Assembly (NCBI RefSeq): GCF_014635565.1
Contig: NZ_BMDB01000003.1
Location: forward strand, 1 to 64,000
DNA: 64,000 nucleotides
Source: Phocicoccus schoeneichii
GTDB lineage: Bacteria > Bacillota > Bacilli > Staphylococcales > Salinicoccaceae
Direction: 5' to 3'
The translations under genes and the position numbers were made by a program. A model generated the notes under the pieces. It saw only the letters and a program-made list of their open reading frames with translations. It searched no databases and was not told where the DNA came from. Below, piece after piece: positions 1 to 9,344 of this stretch (position 1 is its first letter; every line of letters starts with the position of its first letter).

Positions 1-341
<341 letters not shown>

Positions 342-471
342 GAATTTGAGTTAGCTCAAATTTATCCGTGTTTTATACTGTTCTCTCAGTTACTCCGTAG
401 AGTATTTTTCTTGGAATTAACGTTGACATATTGTCATTCAGTTTTCAATGTTCTTTAATGTTTAAAATTAA

Positions 472-545
472 TGGAGCGGGTGAAGAGAATCGAACTCTCG
501 ACATCAGCTTGGAAGGCTGAGGTTATACCACTTAACTACACCCGC
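472..545 (-). tRNA. tRNA-Gly (anticodon TCC)
   Basis: The reverse strand folds into a cloverleaf. The acceptor stem is GCGGGTG/CACCCGC, the anticodon arm is TCAGC-CTTCCAA-GCTGA with anticodon TCC, and the T arm carries TTCGATT. The 3' CCA is encoded. The gene lies about 130 nt upstream of the 16S gene on the same strand and has its own promoter directly upstream (567-594), so it may be transcribed together with the rRNA operon. Confidence 0.95.
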
Positions 546-566
546 TAAGTTTTAACGACTTTATTT

Positions 567-594
567 ATTATACAGCGTTTATAAATAATGTCAA
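567..594 (-). promoter_or_regulatory. Sigma-A promoter of tRNA-Gly (and possibly the rrn operon)
   Basis: On the reverse strand a perfect TTGACA (589-594) and a perfect TATAAT (567-572) are separated by 16 bp, ending about 20 bp before the tRNA-Gly 5' end. Both hexamers match consensus, as expected for a strong stable-RNA promoter. Confidence 0.85.
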
Positions 595-720
595 TACTTT
601 AATTTAAGTTTTTTCGAAAACATTTTAGCAATGCGTTTCGCTCTTGAAACGTCTACTAATTATTATACATACTTCGTACTAATGATGCAACTAAAAGTTT
701 TATCTTTTTTGCAAAAATAA

Positions 721-806
<86 letters not shown>

Positions 807-828
807 TAATCAATTAGCAACGTTTATT

Positions 829-857
829 ATTATATATACTAATTTACATACTGTCAA
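829..857 (-). promoter_or_regulatory. Sigma-A promoter of tRNA-Leu
   Basis: On the reverse strand TTGACA (852-857) and TATAAT (829-834) are both perfect and are separated by exactly 17 bp. The -10 ends about 22 bp before the tRNA-Leu 5' end. Confidence 0.88.
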
Positions 858-1004
858 CAATGTTCGTTTAAATAATTTCAACAAATTTTGATCGCATGTT
901 TTTATCTGTTACCTTTTTTGCTTTATATAATAGAAGAGATAATAATGTTTTTATCTTGATATAGGTCTAAAGGATGACATGCACATCGTTTACGCTTACC
1001 TTAC

Positions 1005-1033
1005 TTGAAGATTTTGGCTTTTGTTGATATACT
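1005..1033 (+). promoter_or_regulatory. katA promoter, extended -10
   Basis: TTGAAG (1005-1010) and TATACT (1028-1033) are separated by 17 bp. A TG dinucleotide one base before the -10 makes it an extended -10 element. The predicted transcription start near 1040 falls inside the PerR-like operator at 1038-1052, so a bound repressor would block initiation. Confidence 0.7.
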
Positions 1034-1037
1034 TTAT

Positions 1038-1052
1038 TTAGAATCATTATAA
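1038..1052 (+). promoter_or_regulatory. PerR-type operator of katA
   Basis: The 15-mer TTAGAATCATTATAA differs at one position from the PerR box consensus TTATAATNATTATAA (7-1-7 inverted repeat). It overlaps the predicted start of transcription and lies just before the ribosome binding site GGAGG (1061-1065). PerR control of catalase by peroxide is established in Bacillus and Staphylococcus; for this gene it is inferred from the site. Confidence 0.75.
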
Positions 1053-1072
1053 ATAATTGTGGAGGTTCAATA

Positions 1073-2605
1073 ATGCACAAAAATCTAAATCCTGAAGAAA
1101 ACAAGTTAACTACTCTGTTTGGTAACCCTGTTGGAGACCGAGAGAATACTATGACTGCTGGACCAAGAGGTCCACTTGTTATGCAAGATCCATACTTCTT
1201 AGATATGATGGCGCATTTCGATCGTGAAGTTATTCCTGAGCGTCGTATGCACGCAAAAGGATCAGGTGCATACGGTACTTTTACTGTAACACATGATATT
1301 ACTAAATATACTAAAGCTGCAATCTTTAGTGAAATCGGTAAGAAAACTGAAATGTTCGCTCGTTTCTCAACAGTAGCTGGTGAACGTGGAGCTGCAGATG
1401 CTGAGCGTGACATCCGTGGATTCGCACTTAAATTCTACACTGAAGAAGGTAACTGGGACTTAGTGGGTAACAACACACCTGTATTCTTCTTCCGTGATCC
1501 TAAATTATTCCCGAGCTTAAACCACGTTGTTAAACGTGACCCTAAAACAAACATGCACAATCCTGAAAGCAACTGGGATTTCTGGACTTCATTACCAGAA
1601 GCATTACACCAAGTGACAATTCTTATGTCTGAGCGTGGTATTCCAAACGGATTCCGTCATATGCACGGTTTCGGTTCACACACTTACAGTATGATTAACG
1701 CTAATAATGAACGTGTATGGGTTAAATTCCACTTCAGAACTCAACAAGGTATTGATAACTTAAGTGCTGAAGACGCTTCAAGAACTATCGCACACGATAG
1801 AGAATCATCACAACGTGACCTCTTCAATGCCATTGAAGAAGGAAATTTCCCTAAATGGAAAGTATATATTCAAGTGATGACTGAAGAAGAAGCTAGAAAT
1901 CACCCACACAATCCATTCGACTTAACTAAAGTTTGGTACAAAGGAGATTACCCATTAATTGAAGTTGGGGAATTCGAATTAAACAAAAACCCAGAAAACT
2001 ACTTCGCAGAAGTAGAACAAGCGGCATTTGCACCAACTAACATTGTCCCTGGTATTGGTTTCTCACCAGACAAAATGTTACAAGGTCGTCTATTCTCTTA
2101 TGGAGATGCACAAAGATACCGCTTAGGCGTTAACCATCACCAAATTCCAGTGAACTCCCCAAAAGGAGCAGCAAATGTTTGCCCATTTAGCCGTGACGGT
2201 GCAATGAGAGTTGACGGTAACTTAGGTTCTCACATCAACTACTACCCTAACAGCTATGGTGCACACAACTCACAACCAGAGCACAAACAACCTGTATTAG
2301 ACCTACAACTCGGTCATGTTGCTGAATATGACTTCCGTGAAGACGATGATAATTATTACGAGCAACCAGGAAAACTCTTCAGATTACAATCTGAAGAAGG
2401 AAAAGAACTAATCTTCCAAAACACTGCAAATGAAATGCAAGGCACTTCAGACAAAGTGAAACACCGTCATATCTTCAACTGCTACCAAGCAGATCCAGAA
2501 TATGGTAAAGGTGTAGCAAAAGCACTCGGAATCGACATCAATGATGTAGACCTAGAAAAAGGCGACCACCCATTCGAAGGTAAACCAGTAGATACAAACA
2601 AATAA
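1073..2605 (+). CDS. katA: Catalase, monofunctional haem type
   Basis: This cytoplasmic enzyme converts hydrogen peroxide to water and oxygen. The 510 aa length is typical of small-subunit clade 3 catalases. The distal haem residues are visible: His60 in [12 protein letters not shown] and Asn133 in [14 protein letters not shown]. The proximal haem ligand is the Tyr in [12 protein letters not shown], near residue 345. The [10 protein letters not shown] and [10 protein letters not shown] signatures are also present. The ATG is preceded by GGAGG at 8 nt. The gene is monocistronic, with an extended -10 promoter and a PerR-like operator upstream and a strong terminator downstream. It converges on tex. 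Confidence 0.98.
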   Translation: MHKNLNPEENKLTTLFGNPVGDRENTMTAGPRGPLVMQDPYFLDMMAHFDREVIPERRMHAKGSGAYGTFTVTHDITKYTKAAIFSEIGKKTEMFARFSTVAGERGAADAERDIRGFALKFYTEEGNWDLVGNNTPVFFFRDPKLFPSLNHVVKRDPKTNMHNPESNWDFWTSLPEALHQVTILMSERGIPNGFRHMHGFGSHTYSMINANNERVWVKFHFRTQQGIDNLSAEDASRTIAHDRESSQRDLFNAIEEGNFPKWKVYIQVMTEEEARNHPHNPFDLTKVWYKGDYPLIEVGEFELNKNPENYFAEVEQAAFAPTNIVPGIGFSPDKMLQGRLFSYGDAQRYRLGVNHHQIPVNSPKGAANVCPFSRDGAMRVDGNLGSHINYYPNSYGAHNSQPEHKQPVLDLQLGHVAEYDFREDDDNYYEQPGKLFRLQSEEGKELIFQNTANEMQGTSDKVKHRHIFNCYQADPEYGKGVAKALGIDINDVDLEKGDHPFEGKPVDTNK

Positions 2606-2622
2606 GCTAATCGCCTATACAC

Positions 2623-2660
2623 AAAGAACCACTCATGAAATCATGAGTGGTTCTTTTTTT
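2623..2660 (+). terminator. Terminator of katA
   Basis: A 14-bp perfect stem (AGAACCACTCATGA, 2625-2638, with its complement at 2641-2654) is followed by a run of T. It lies between the convergent katA and tex genes and could act in both directions, but the U-run is much better on the katA side. Confidence 0.9.
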
Positions 2661-2696
2661 CATTAGTGATGTGGTATTCAACACCAATTTACAACG

Positions 2697-4850
2697 CTAC
2701 TTTTTTTCAGCTTTCATCGTCAGTGATATGCGTTTTTTATGAACGTCTACATCCATGACTGTGACTTCTACAATGTCTCCTGAGCTTACAACGTCTAACG
2801 GATGCTTCACAAATCGGTTTGAGAGTTGTGATATATGCACAAGTCCATCTTGCCCTACTCCAACGTCTACGAATGCGCCGAAGTCTGTCACGTTTCTCAC
2901 TGTTCCTGATAGTTTCATTCCTGATTTTAAGTCTTTCATCTCTAATACATCTGATTTTAAGAGCGGCGTATCATACTGGTCACGGATATCTCTTAATGGT
3001 GCAATTAAACTTTTCACCATGTCTTCAAGTGTCGGCAATCCGATGCCTTCTTTTTCTGCAAATGCGCCCTGGTCTAACTTCTCGAGCTTTTCTTTAATTT
3101 CATCTGTACCAAGATCTTTTATTGATGCACCGATTGTATCAAGCAATTTATAGGTATTCTTATATTGTTCTGGGTGGATTTCCGTTTGGTCTAACGGTTC
3201 TTTACCATCAATAATTCTTAAAAATCCAACGCATTGCTCAAATGTTTTTGGTCCGAGTCTAGGTACTTTTTTTAGATCTGATCTTTTATTGATTCCCTTG
3301 TTTTCTTCTCTAAATGCTACGATATTTTTAGAAATTTGTGGAGATAAACCAGCCACGTGCTCGAGCAGTGTGTATGATGCTGTATTCACATCTACACCTA
3401 CTTGGTTTACAACTGTTTCTACTACAAAGTCGAGTGCTTCTGACAAGTTCTTTTGGTTTACATCATGCTGATATTGTCCAACACCGATGGATTTCGGGTC
3501 GATTTTAACAAGTTCTGATAGTGGATCTTGCACACGTCGCGCGATTGATACTGCACTTCTCTCTTCAACTTGGAAGTCCGGGAATTCTTCACGTGCAACT
3601 TCTGATGCAGAGTATACTGACGCACCCGCTTCATTTACGATAATAAACGGCAAGTCTAGATTGTTATTTTTAATTAACTCACTTATAAATTCTTCTGTTT
3701 CTCTAGATGCCGTACCGTTTCCAATCGCAACAAGTGTAATATTATGTTTCTTGATAATATCTAGCATGATTTTCTCAGCTTGCTTTTTTTTATTCACTGG
3801 CATGTGCGGGTAGATCACATTTTTATCTACAAAAGTGCCAGATGGGTTAATGACAGCTAACTTACATCCTGTTCTAAATGCTGGGTCTACACCTAAAATC
3901 ATATGATTCTTAAGGGGTGGTTGCAGTAGTAAACTCTTCAAGTTTTCTTCAAAGATATTTACTGCGTGCGCTTCACCCACTTCTGTCATATCATTTCTCA
4001 CTTCACGTTCAAGTGATGGTAAGATGAGTCTCTTCAAGCTATCTTCGATCACCATATTTAATCTATACGAGATTTTAGAGTTCTCTTTAATGACTTTCGA
4101 AGATAAATACCCAGAAATACGATCGATATTGTGTTCAAATTTAAGCGTTAATACATTTAGTTTCTCTCCACGGTTCATAGCAAGTGTACGATGCGGTGGA
4201 ATGCGTTTGACCGCTTCACTATAGTCATAGTACATTTCAAACACATTTTGCTCATCTTCTGCATTTTTCTTTTTAGATGAAACGATGAGTGATGAGTTTT
4301 TAATCTCACGTAAAATTACTTTTCTATATTGTGCATCATCTGAAATATGTTCAGCATAAATGTCGTTTGCCCCATTTAACGCATCCTCTACTGAAGTCAC
4401 TTCTTCTGTAATATATGATTCTGCTTCTGTTTCTAAATCACCCTCAGAAACATCTTGTTTTAACATGACTTCAAATAGTGGTTTTAACCCTTTACGCACC
4501 GCTTCAGTCGCGCGTGTTTTTCTCTTTTGTCTAAACGGACGATACAAGTCCTCTACTCTTGCAAGTTCTGTTTGTTTTAATATATCTTGCTTTAAGTCAT
4601 TTGTTAGCATGCCTTGCTCATCAATTAAACGCATGACTTCTTCTTTTCTTTTTTCAAGATTTTCTAAATATCTATATTCATCTTCAATTGCTTTAATTTC
4701 TGTTTCGTCAAGTCCACCTGTTTGTTCCTTACGGTATCTCGCAATAAATGGCACCGTTGATTTGTCTGCGAGCATAGATAATACATTACTTATATATTCT
4801 GGTTTAATTTTTAGTTCTGTTGATAAATTCTTAATCAGTTGTTCGTTCAT
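2697..4850 (-). CDS. tex: Tex-family RNA-binding transcriptional accessory protein
   Basis: Tex proteins are cytoplasmic nucleic-acid-binding factors related to Spt6; their exact job in Firmicutes is not settled. The 717 aa product shows the family layout: a helical N-terminal Tex region; a YqgF-like RNase H fold around 320-450 (HMILGVDPAFRTGCK); a helix-hairpin-helix section around 480-560 (SYTLLEHVAGLSPQISKNIV and PRLGPKTFEQC); and a C-terminal S1 domain from about 643 (SGTVRNVTDFGAFVDVGVGQ). The ATG follows AGGAGGACGT. It lies downstream of sigB, separated by the sigB terminator, and its 3' end faces katA. Confidence 0.95.
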   Translation of the reverse strand: MNEQLIKNLSTELKIKPEYISNVLSMLADKSTVPFIARYRKEQTGGLDETEIKAIEDEYRYLENLEKRKEEVMRLIDEQGMLTNDLKQDILKQTELARVEDLYRPFRQKRKTRATEAVRKGLKPLFEVMLKQDVSEGDLETEAESYITEEVTSVEDALNGANDIYAEHISDDAQYRKVILREIKNSSLIVSSKKKNAEDEQNVFEMYYDYSEAVKRIPPHRTLAMNRGEKLNVLTLKFEHNIDRISGYLSSKVIKENSKISYRLNMVIEDSLKRLILPSLEREVRNDMTEVGEAHAVNIFEENLKSLLLQPPLKNHMILGVDPAFRTGCKLAVINPSGTFVDKNVIYPHMPVNKKKQAEKIMLDIIKKHNITLVAIGNGTASRETEEFISELIKNNNLDLPFIIVNEAGASVYSASEVAREEFPDFQVEERSAVSIARRVQDPLSELVKIDPKSIGVGQYQHDVNQKNLSEALDFVVETVVNQVGVDVNTASYTLLEHVAGLSPQISKNIVAFREENKGINKRSDLKKVPRLGPKTFEQCVGFLRIIDGKEPLDQTEIHPEQYKNTYKLLDTIGASIKDLGTDEIKEKLEKLDQGAFAEKEGIGLPTLEDMVKSLIAPLRDIRDQYDTPLLKSDVLEMKDLKSGMKLSGTVRNVTDFGAFVDVGVGQDGLVHISQLSNRFVKHPLDVVSSGDIVEVTVMDVDVHKKRISLTMKAEKK

Positions 4851-4860
4851 ACGTCCTCCT

Positions 4861-4892
4861 AAAAAATAAAAACCTAATCTTTCGATCAGGTT
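4861..4892 (-). terminator. Terminator of the mazEF-rsb-sigB operon
   Basis: On the reverse strand AACCTGATC-GAAA-GATTAGGTT forms a 9-bp stem with one G-U pair and a GAAA tetraloop, followed by TTTATTTTTT. The 5' arm overlaps the sigB stop codon (4886-4888). tex begins 11 nt beyond it. Confidence 0.85.
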
Positions 4893-5680
4893 TGTGATTC
4901 AGCGTCTTGAGATTGTTTCATTGCTTTACGCAGTTTTTCTAACGCACTTCTTTGCAACCTAGACACGTGCATTTGACTTAGACCAATACGTTCTCCAGTT
5001 TCTTTTTGACTCAGTCCATCTAAGAATGTCGATTCGATAATGCTACGTTCTCTATCTGTTAGAATCGGTAATAATTTTTCAATTAACATGCGTTCCTCTG
5101 ATCGTTCATAGTTTTCATCGACATCTCCCATGACATCCAGTAATGTCACTGCAGAACCTTCATTGTCTGCATCGATAGAATGGTCCACGCTGAGTGCATT
5201 ATAGCTTTGTCCCATCTCCATTGCTTCAAGTACTTCCTCTTCAGTTGCACCAATATGATCCGCAATTTCTTTAACTGTAGGAGATCTCTCAAGTTCTGAA
5301 GTTAAGACATCTGTTGCATTCTTAATTTTTGGGCCTATTTCTTTGATTCTGCGTGGCACATGGACACTCCATGTTTTGTCACGTAAATATCTCTTGATTT
5401 CCCCAAGTACTGTAGGTACTAAAAATGCTTCGAATTTTCGATTAAACGATAAGTCAAAACGACGAATCGCACCAAGTAATCCGACCATTCCGACTTGTGC
5501 TAAGTCTTCATGATGAGATTGACCACGAGAATATCGATATGCGAGTGAATCGATCAATCGCTGATAATGCAAGACAAGCTGTGTCTGTGCCTCATCATCC
5601 TCTGATTCTTGACATCTCATAATTAGCGCATTAATTTCGTCAGGCGTTAATTCTGTTTTATCCTGTGATAGTTTCTCCAT
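4886..5680 (-). CDS. sigB: RNA polymerase sigma factor SigB
   Basis: This is the general stress sigma factor. The 264 aa product contains the sigma-70 regions: region 2 around 45-115 (SRGQSHHEDLAQVGMVGLLG), region 3 (RDKTWSVHVPRRIKEIGP) and region 4 with its helix-turn-helix at the end (GLSQKETGERIGLSQMHVSRLQ). It closely matches staphylococcal SigB along its length. I chose the ATG at 5680 because AGGTG precedes it at a good distance and the length fits the family; an in-frame start 9 codons upstream is less likely. The gene overlaps rsbW by 23 nt, which suggests translational coupling with its anti-sigma factor. It is the last gene of the mazE-mazF-rsbU-rsbV-rsbW-sigB unit. Confidence 0.97.
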   Translation of the reverse strand: MEKLSQDKTELTPDEINALIMRCQESEDDEAQTQLVLHYQRLIDSLAYRYSRGQSHHEDLAQVGMVGLLGAIRRFDLSFNRKFEAFLVPTVLGEIKRYLRDKTWSVHVPRRIKEIGPKIKNATDVLTSELERSPTVKEIADHIGATEEEVLEAMEMGQSYNALSVDHSIDADNEGSAVTLLDVMGDVDENYERSEERMLIEKLLPILTDRERSIIESTFLDGLSQKETGERIGLSQMHVSRLQRSALEKLRKAMKQSQDAESQT

Positions 5681-6140
5681 TATTTTGCACCTGACCTTTG
5701 CCAACAAACTTAACCATGCTAATTGTTACTCCAGGTTCCTTTTTCACATGAACATCGTCCATCAGCGTTTCTATTAAGAATAATCCAAGCCCACCTTCTC
5801 TAAGGAAACCAACTGAATCGTCTTCCTTATATGGTCCAAGTTCTTCTTTAACTGTTTCGTAGTCAAAGCTCTTGCCTGAGTCTCTAACTATAATTTCTAT
5901 ACGATCTTTAAAGACTGCGAAGCCAATGATGATTTCACCATCTTCATCTTGTTTATAAGCATGCTTAACTGCATTCGTTACTGCTTCAGATACTGCTATT
6001 TTAGAGTCTTCAATTTCTTCAATCGACGCATTTGCTGAAGATAAAATCCCAGATAATGTAAGTCTCACAAGTCCAACATATTTTGGATTTGATGGAATTT
6101 TCATTTCAACATATTCAAAGTTATTTTTCAACTTCTTCAC
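5658..6140 (-). CDS. rsbW: Anti-sigma-B factor and serine kinase RsbW
   Basis: RsbW binds and holds SigB, and in the alternative state binds and phosphorylates RsbV. The 160 aa protein has the GHKL ATPase fold: N-box AVSEAVTNAVKHAY (about residues 49-62) and G-boxes RDSGKSFDYE and REGGLGLFLI. Length and sequence match S. aureus RsbW (159 aa). Its start overlaps the end of rsbV by 20 nt and its end overlaps sigB, the conserved coupled arrangement that keeps the three proteins in balance. Confidence 0.97.
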   Translation of the reverse strand: MKKLKNNFEYVEMKIPSNPKYVGLVRLTLSGILSSANASIEEIEDSKIAVSEAVTNAVKHAYKQDEDGEIIIGFAVFKDRIEIIVRDSGKSFDYETVKEELGPYKEDDSVGFLREGGLGLFLIETLMDDVHVKKEPGVTISMVKFVGKGQVQNNGETITG

Positions 6141-6459
6141 CCTCCGAATACTCAGTGATGTACATTAAATCTCTAAGTCCAGTGATTTCAAATAACTTCA
6201 TGATGCGCGGCTGTACATTTGTCACTCTTAGTTCTTTATCGTTTCTATTTAAGTCTTTTAGCGTTCCAACAAAAAGTCCAAGACCTGTTGAGTCCATGTA
6301 GCTTAGCTCTTTTAAGTCTACATGTAGGCTACTTGTTCCGTCTGCTGCTACTGGTTCAAATACTTTCTTTAATTCTGGAGCTGTATAAATATCTAATTCA
6401 CCAGCAATGCTTACTTCAGTGATGCCTGGTTTTTCGTTTACTTCAATGTTAATATTCAT
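6121..6459 (-). CDS. rsbV: Anti-anti-sigma factor RsbV
   Basis: This is a STAS-domain protein of 112 aa. When unphosphorylated it binds RsbW and frees SigB. The phosphorylation site is Ser57 in the motif YMDSTGLGLFVG. It lies between rsbU, whose product dephosphorylates it, and rsbW, which phosphorylates it. A consensus sigma-B promoter (6504-6528) lies directly upstream, so rsbV-rsbW-sigB can be transcribed by SigB itself while the longer transcript from upstream supplies basal amounts. Confidence 0.97.
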   Translation of the reverse strand: MNINIEVNEKPGITEVSIAGELDIYTAPELKKVFEPVAADGTSSLHVDLKELSYMDSTGLGLFVGTLKDLNRNDKELRVTNVQPRIMKLFEITGLRDLMYITEYSEGEEVEK

Positions 6460-6503
6460 GTTTCGATTCTACTCCAATCAAATAATACTTTTCAAATACA
6501 TTT

Positions 6504-6528
6504 ATACCCTGTACTTTAGAGATTAAAC
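6504..6528 (-). promoter_or_regulatory. Sigma-B promoter before rsbV
   Basis: On the reverse strand GTTTAA (6523-6528) and GGGTAT (6504-6509) are separated by 13 bp. This matches the SigB consensus GTTTAA-N12-15-GGGTAT perfectly. It occupies the short gap between rsbU and rsbV, the same place as the autoregulatory sigma-B promoter in S. aureus and B. subtilis. Confidence 0.88.
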
Positions 6529-6531
6529 ATA

Positions 6532-7554
6532 CTAATACAAGTTTTTTGCATTCTTTATAATAAGCATTGTTAAATCGTCTTTACGTAAATTATTTTGCAT
6601 TCTCGTTAACGTTTCATATAGATATTGAACGGTATCTTGAGGGTGATTATCTTTCATTTCTCTGAGCATTTGGAAGATATCATTCATATCAATAAACGTT
6701 TCGTCGTGTTTACGTAATTCTGAAACCCCATCTGTAAAGATAAAAATCATATCATTTTCTTTTAAATCTACTGTTTTTTCAAAGTATGTATTGTCCTGCC
6801 GTACACCAAGTACTAAACCCTTAGTATCGATTTCTTCAAATACATCTTCTTCGTATCTATATATATATCCAGGTTCGTGACCTGCACTTGAGAAAGTAAG
6901 TTTTCCATTTCTATAGTCATACACACCATAAAACATAGTGATAAACATATTTTTATTTACATTTTTTTCAACTAAATTGTTTAACGTTTCTAATGCTTTG
7001 GCAGGACCTTTATTCAGATGGGCGAGTTCCATACCAAATTTAAGCATTGTCATCGCAATTGCAGCAGGTATGCCTTTCCCGATAACATCTGCGACGGCAA
7101 ATGATATCTTATGACTGTTATGGTGAATGAAGTTAAAGTAGTCTCCACTCACTTTACCTGCTGGTATGCTGATTGCTCCTATTTGCATCGTATCAGCTAC
7201 AGGAATTGTTGGTTTAAGCATTGTTTCTTGAAGACTTGCAGCAATATCTAATTCTTGATCGTGCAAGTCTAATTTATCTAACATCGCTCTATAGTCACGA
7301 TATGTAAATCCAAATGAAATCATAACTTCTTCTAAAATCTCGAGTGACTGCTTCACTAAATCTACGTCATTCACGTGCATGTGGTTTAACATCTGTGTAT
7401 GTAATGACACTATTTCTTCTGGAGAAGTATCTATTTCTATTACGTTTCTACTGAATGTATGACATTTTGCAATTGCTGCATCTACATCATTTTCATATAG
7501 ATATAATCGTAATATTTCCTCATAATCATTGGTTAGACTATCTATATAACTCAT
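6532..7554 (-). CDS. rsbU: RsbU, PP2C-type phosphatase activating SigB
   Basis: RsbU dephosphorylates RsbV-P and so releases SigB. The 340 aa product has a helical N-terminal domain (about 1-100) and a PPM/SpoIIE phosphatase domain with VSGDYFNF, SFAVADVIGKGIPAA (metal-binding Asp) and FTDGVSEL. The ATG at 7554 is preferred: GAGGA lies 7 nt before it and the N-terminal length then matches S. aureus RsbU. An earlier in-frame ATG (7587) overlaps the mazF stop as ATGA but has a poor ribosome site. As in Staphylococcus there is no RsbT or stressosome gene nearby. Confidence 0.95.
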   Translation of the reverse strand: MSYIDSLTNDYEEILRLYLYENDVDAAIAKCHTFSRNVIEIDTSPEEIVSLHTQMLNHMHVNDVDLVKQSLEILEEVMISFGFTYRDYRAMLDKLDLHDQELDIAASLQETMLKPTIPVADTMQIGAISIPAGKVSGDYFNFIHHNSHKISFAVADVIGKGIPAAIAMTMLKFGMELAHLNKGPAKALETLNNLVEKNVNKNMFITMFYGVYDYRNGKLTFSSAGHEPGYIYRYEEDVFEEIDTKGLVLGVRQDNTYFEKTVDLKENDMIFIFTDGVSELRKHDETFIDMNDIFQMLREMKDNHPQDTVQYLYETLTRMQNNLRKDDLTMLIIKNAKNLY

Positions 7555-7583
7555 GACACTGTCCTCATTCTCTACTATTATCT

Positions 7584-7949
7584 TCATTGTTTTACTTTTT
7601 CTTCCATATTAACATTAAGACCTAAACTGATCATGAGTGCACGATCAACTTCGGCCATCTTATCTTCATCTAAATATGTAAGTTTTTCTTGTAACCTAGT
7701 TTTATCTATCGTTCTTATTTGCTCTAGTAATATCACAGAGTCCATTTCAAAATGGTATTTGTGCTTATTGACTTCAACATGGGTCGGTATTTTTGCTTTG
7801 TTAATTTTACCTGTAATCGCGGCAACAATTACAGTTGGACTGTATTTGTTACCGACATTATTTTGAATGATGACTACAGGTCTTTTACCGCCTTGTTCTG
7901 AGCCTTGAACGGGAGAAAGATCAGCTAGGTACACCTCTCCTCGCTTCAT
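7584..7949 (-). CDS. mazF: MazF endoribonuclease toxin
   Basis: MazF is a PemK-family toxin that cleaves single-stranded mRNA at short motifs and is neutralised by MazE. The 121 aa sequence is nearly colinear with S. aureus Maz[14 protein letters not shown]-like start, [15 protein letters not shown], and the end [22 protein letters not shown]. The ATG directly follows the mazE stop codon with no gap (TAG-ATG), so translation is coupled. In Staphylococcus mazEF transcription also feeds the rsb-sigB genes, and the arrangement here is the same. Confidence 0.96.
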   Translation of the reverse strand: MKRGEVYLADLSPVQGSEQGGKRPVVIIQNNVGNKYSPTVIVAAITGKINKAKIPTHVEVNKHKYHFEMDSVILLEQIRTIDKTRLQEKLTYLDEDKMAEVDRALMISLGLNVNMEEKVKQ

Positions 7950-8135
7950 CTACTCACCATCTTTTTTTCTATTATTTGATAAAATAATCGTTCCAATTTC
8001 TGCCGTATATTTAATTTCGACTTCACATTCCATTAAGAAATGTTCTTCTGCAATACAAAGATTCAAATGGTGCATAGATTTATAGCCTTCTTTTAACTCA
8101 TTTTTAAGTTGTGCACATCTGTCATTTGAATTCAT
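7950..8135 (-). CDS. mazE: MazE-type antitoxin
   Basis: This 61 aa protein resembles the short staphylococcal MazE (56 aa): LKxxLKEGYxxMxxLNLxxAxExFxxEC is shared, here as ELKEGYKSMHHLNLCIAEEHFLMEC. It is not related in sequence to the AbrB-like E. coli MazE. It is preceded by AGGAGG at 5 nt from the ATG and ends exactly where mazF begins. A -10-like TATGAT/TACTAT lies in the 55-nt gap to alr, but no convincing -35 is seen. Confidence 0.92.
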   Translation of the reverse strand: MNSNDRCAQLKNELKEGYKSMHHLNLCIAEEHFLMECEVEIKYTAEIGTIILSNNRKKDGE

Positions 8136-8190
8136 ATGAGCCTCCTGTAAATACAGTTTAATAGTATCATATCTAGCCTTTATTTAACTG

Positions 8191-9330
8191 TTATTTCAGA
8201 ATTTCATTGAATATCACTTCATTTGACTCTGAACTGTAAACTCTTGGTAATCTTCTTGACAGTAGACAAGTCGACTCATAGGTAATTGTATCTACGTGAT
8301 TACTGTAGTTTTCTAGCGACTGTAAACTATCATGGTCACTTACGATGATGCGGACTTCATCTCCACGTTTTGCGTTTGAACGAATCATTGCGGCATCCAT
8401 GCATACGCGACCAACAATTTCACATTGTTCTCCGTTAATGTCTACGTGATACCCGCTGTGTTTTCGTAATAATCCGTCACCGTATCCAATTGGAATTGTG
8501 ACAAGTGACATGTCTTCGTCTGCTATAAATGTTTCATCATATCCGACAGTTTCACCTTTTTTGACCTCATGTGTATCGACAACATGGCAGACAAGGTCAA
8601 GCGCAGGTTGTAACACCACATCCGTACGTTCTTTCGTATACTCACTTGGATAATACCCGTAAAGGCCAATTCCTACACGAACAGCGTTCGTAAATTCATC
8701 TTCAACAAGTAGTGCACCTGCAGTATTAGAAATATGAACGTACGGTGGCGTTTCTACTTGGTTTACGATTTCCTTGAATTCCATTTGTTCTTGTCGTACA
8801 CGGTCAAGGTCTACACTCGCCATCGCAAAGTGAGAGAACAATCCTTCATACACGAAATACTCAGAACTATAAATCAATTCAATCATCTCTTTAATTTCAG
8901 TGATGTCTTTCGTTCCATAACGATTCATATGTCCGTTCACTTTAATATGAATCCACACTTCTTTGTCATATTCATACGAGATGTTTTCAAGTGAGTCAAC
9001 GAGCCACTCTTTTGAAGGTGCTGTGATTGCTACTCTATGTTGTATTGCCTTGTTGATGTCTTTTGGACTGATAATTCCGAGGACTAAAATCTTGCTCTTA
9101 ATACCATGCATTCTGAGTTCAATCGCCTCATCTAACGTTCCAACAGCAAAGAAGTCTACGCCTCTTTCTTCTAAATATCTCGCTACTGCACGAGAGCCAT
9201 GGCCATAAGCGTTAGATTTTACAACGGCTATTACCTTCTTATTCACTTTTGCCTCAATTGCATCATAGTTCTGACCAATTTTATCTAGGTCAATATTTAC
9301 CTGTGCATCTCTATAAAATCTATCGCTCAA
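8191..9330 (-). CDS. alr: Alanine racemase
   Basis: This PLP enzyme interconverts L- and D-alanine for peptidoglycan. The product is 379 aa. The PLP lysine is Lys38 in AVVKSNAYGHG; the C-terminal domain carries the second catalytic Tyr in ETVGYDETF and the GRVCMDAAMI motif. I chose the TTG at 9330 (reading M-S-D-R-F-Y-R): GGAG lies 8 nt before it and S. aureus Alr begins MSDKYYR. A GTG three codons earlier sits directly on the ribosome site. It follows acpS with a 14-nt gap and lies upstream of mazEF, the usual Firmicutes order. Confidence 0.96.
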   Translation of the reverse strand: MSDRFYRDAQVNIDLDKIGQNYDAIEAKVNKKVIAVVKSNAYGHGSRAVARYLEERGVDFFAVGTLDEAIELRMHGIKSKILVLGIISPKDINKAIQHRVAITAPSKEWLVDSLENISYEYDKEVWIHIKVNGHMNRYGTKDITEIKEMIELIYSSEYFVYEGLFSHFAMASVDLDRVRQEQMEFKEIVNQVETPPYVHISNTAGALLVEDEFTNAVRVGIGLYGYYPSEYTKERTDVVLQPALDLVCHVVDTHEVKKGETVGYDETFIADEDMSLVTIPIGYGDGLLRKHSGYHVDINGEQCEIVGRVCMDAAMIRSNAKRGDEVRIIVSDHDSLQSLENYSNHVDTITYESTCLLSRRLPRVYSSESNEVIFNEILK

Positions 9331-9344
9331 TTCATTCACTCCAG

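Noticed and set aside
967-1413. 148-codon reverse frame over the katA start
   Set aside because: It is antisense to conserved catalase sequence and covers the katA promoter; no family resemblance.
4360-4869. 169-codon forward frame opposite tex
   Set aside because: Serine-rich antisense product of a conserved gene, with no ribosome site.
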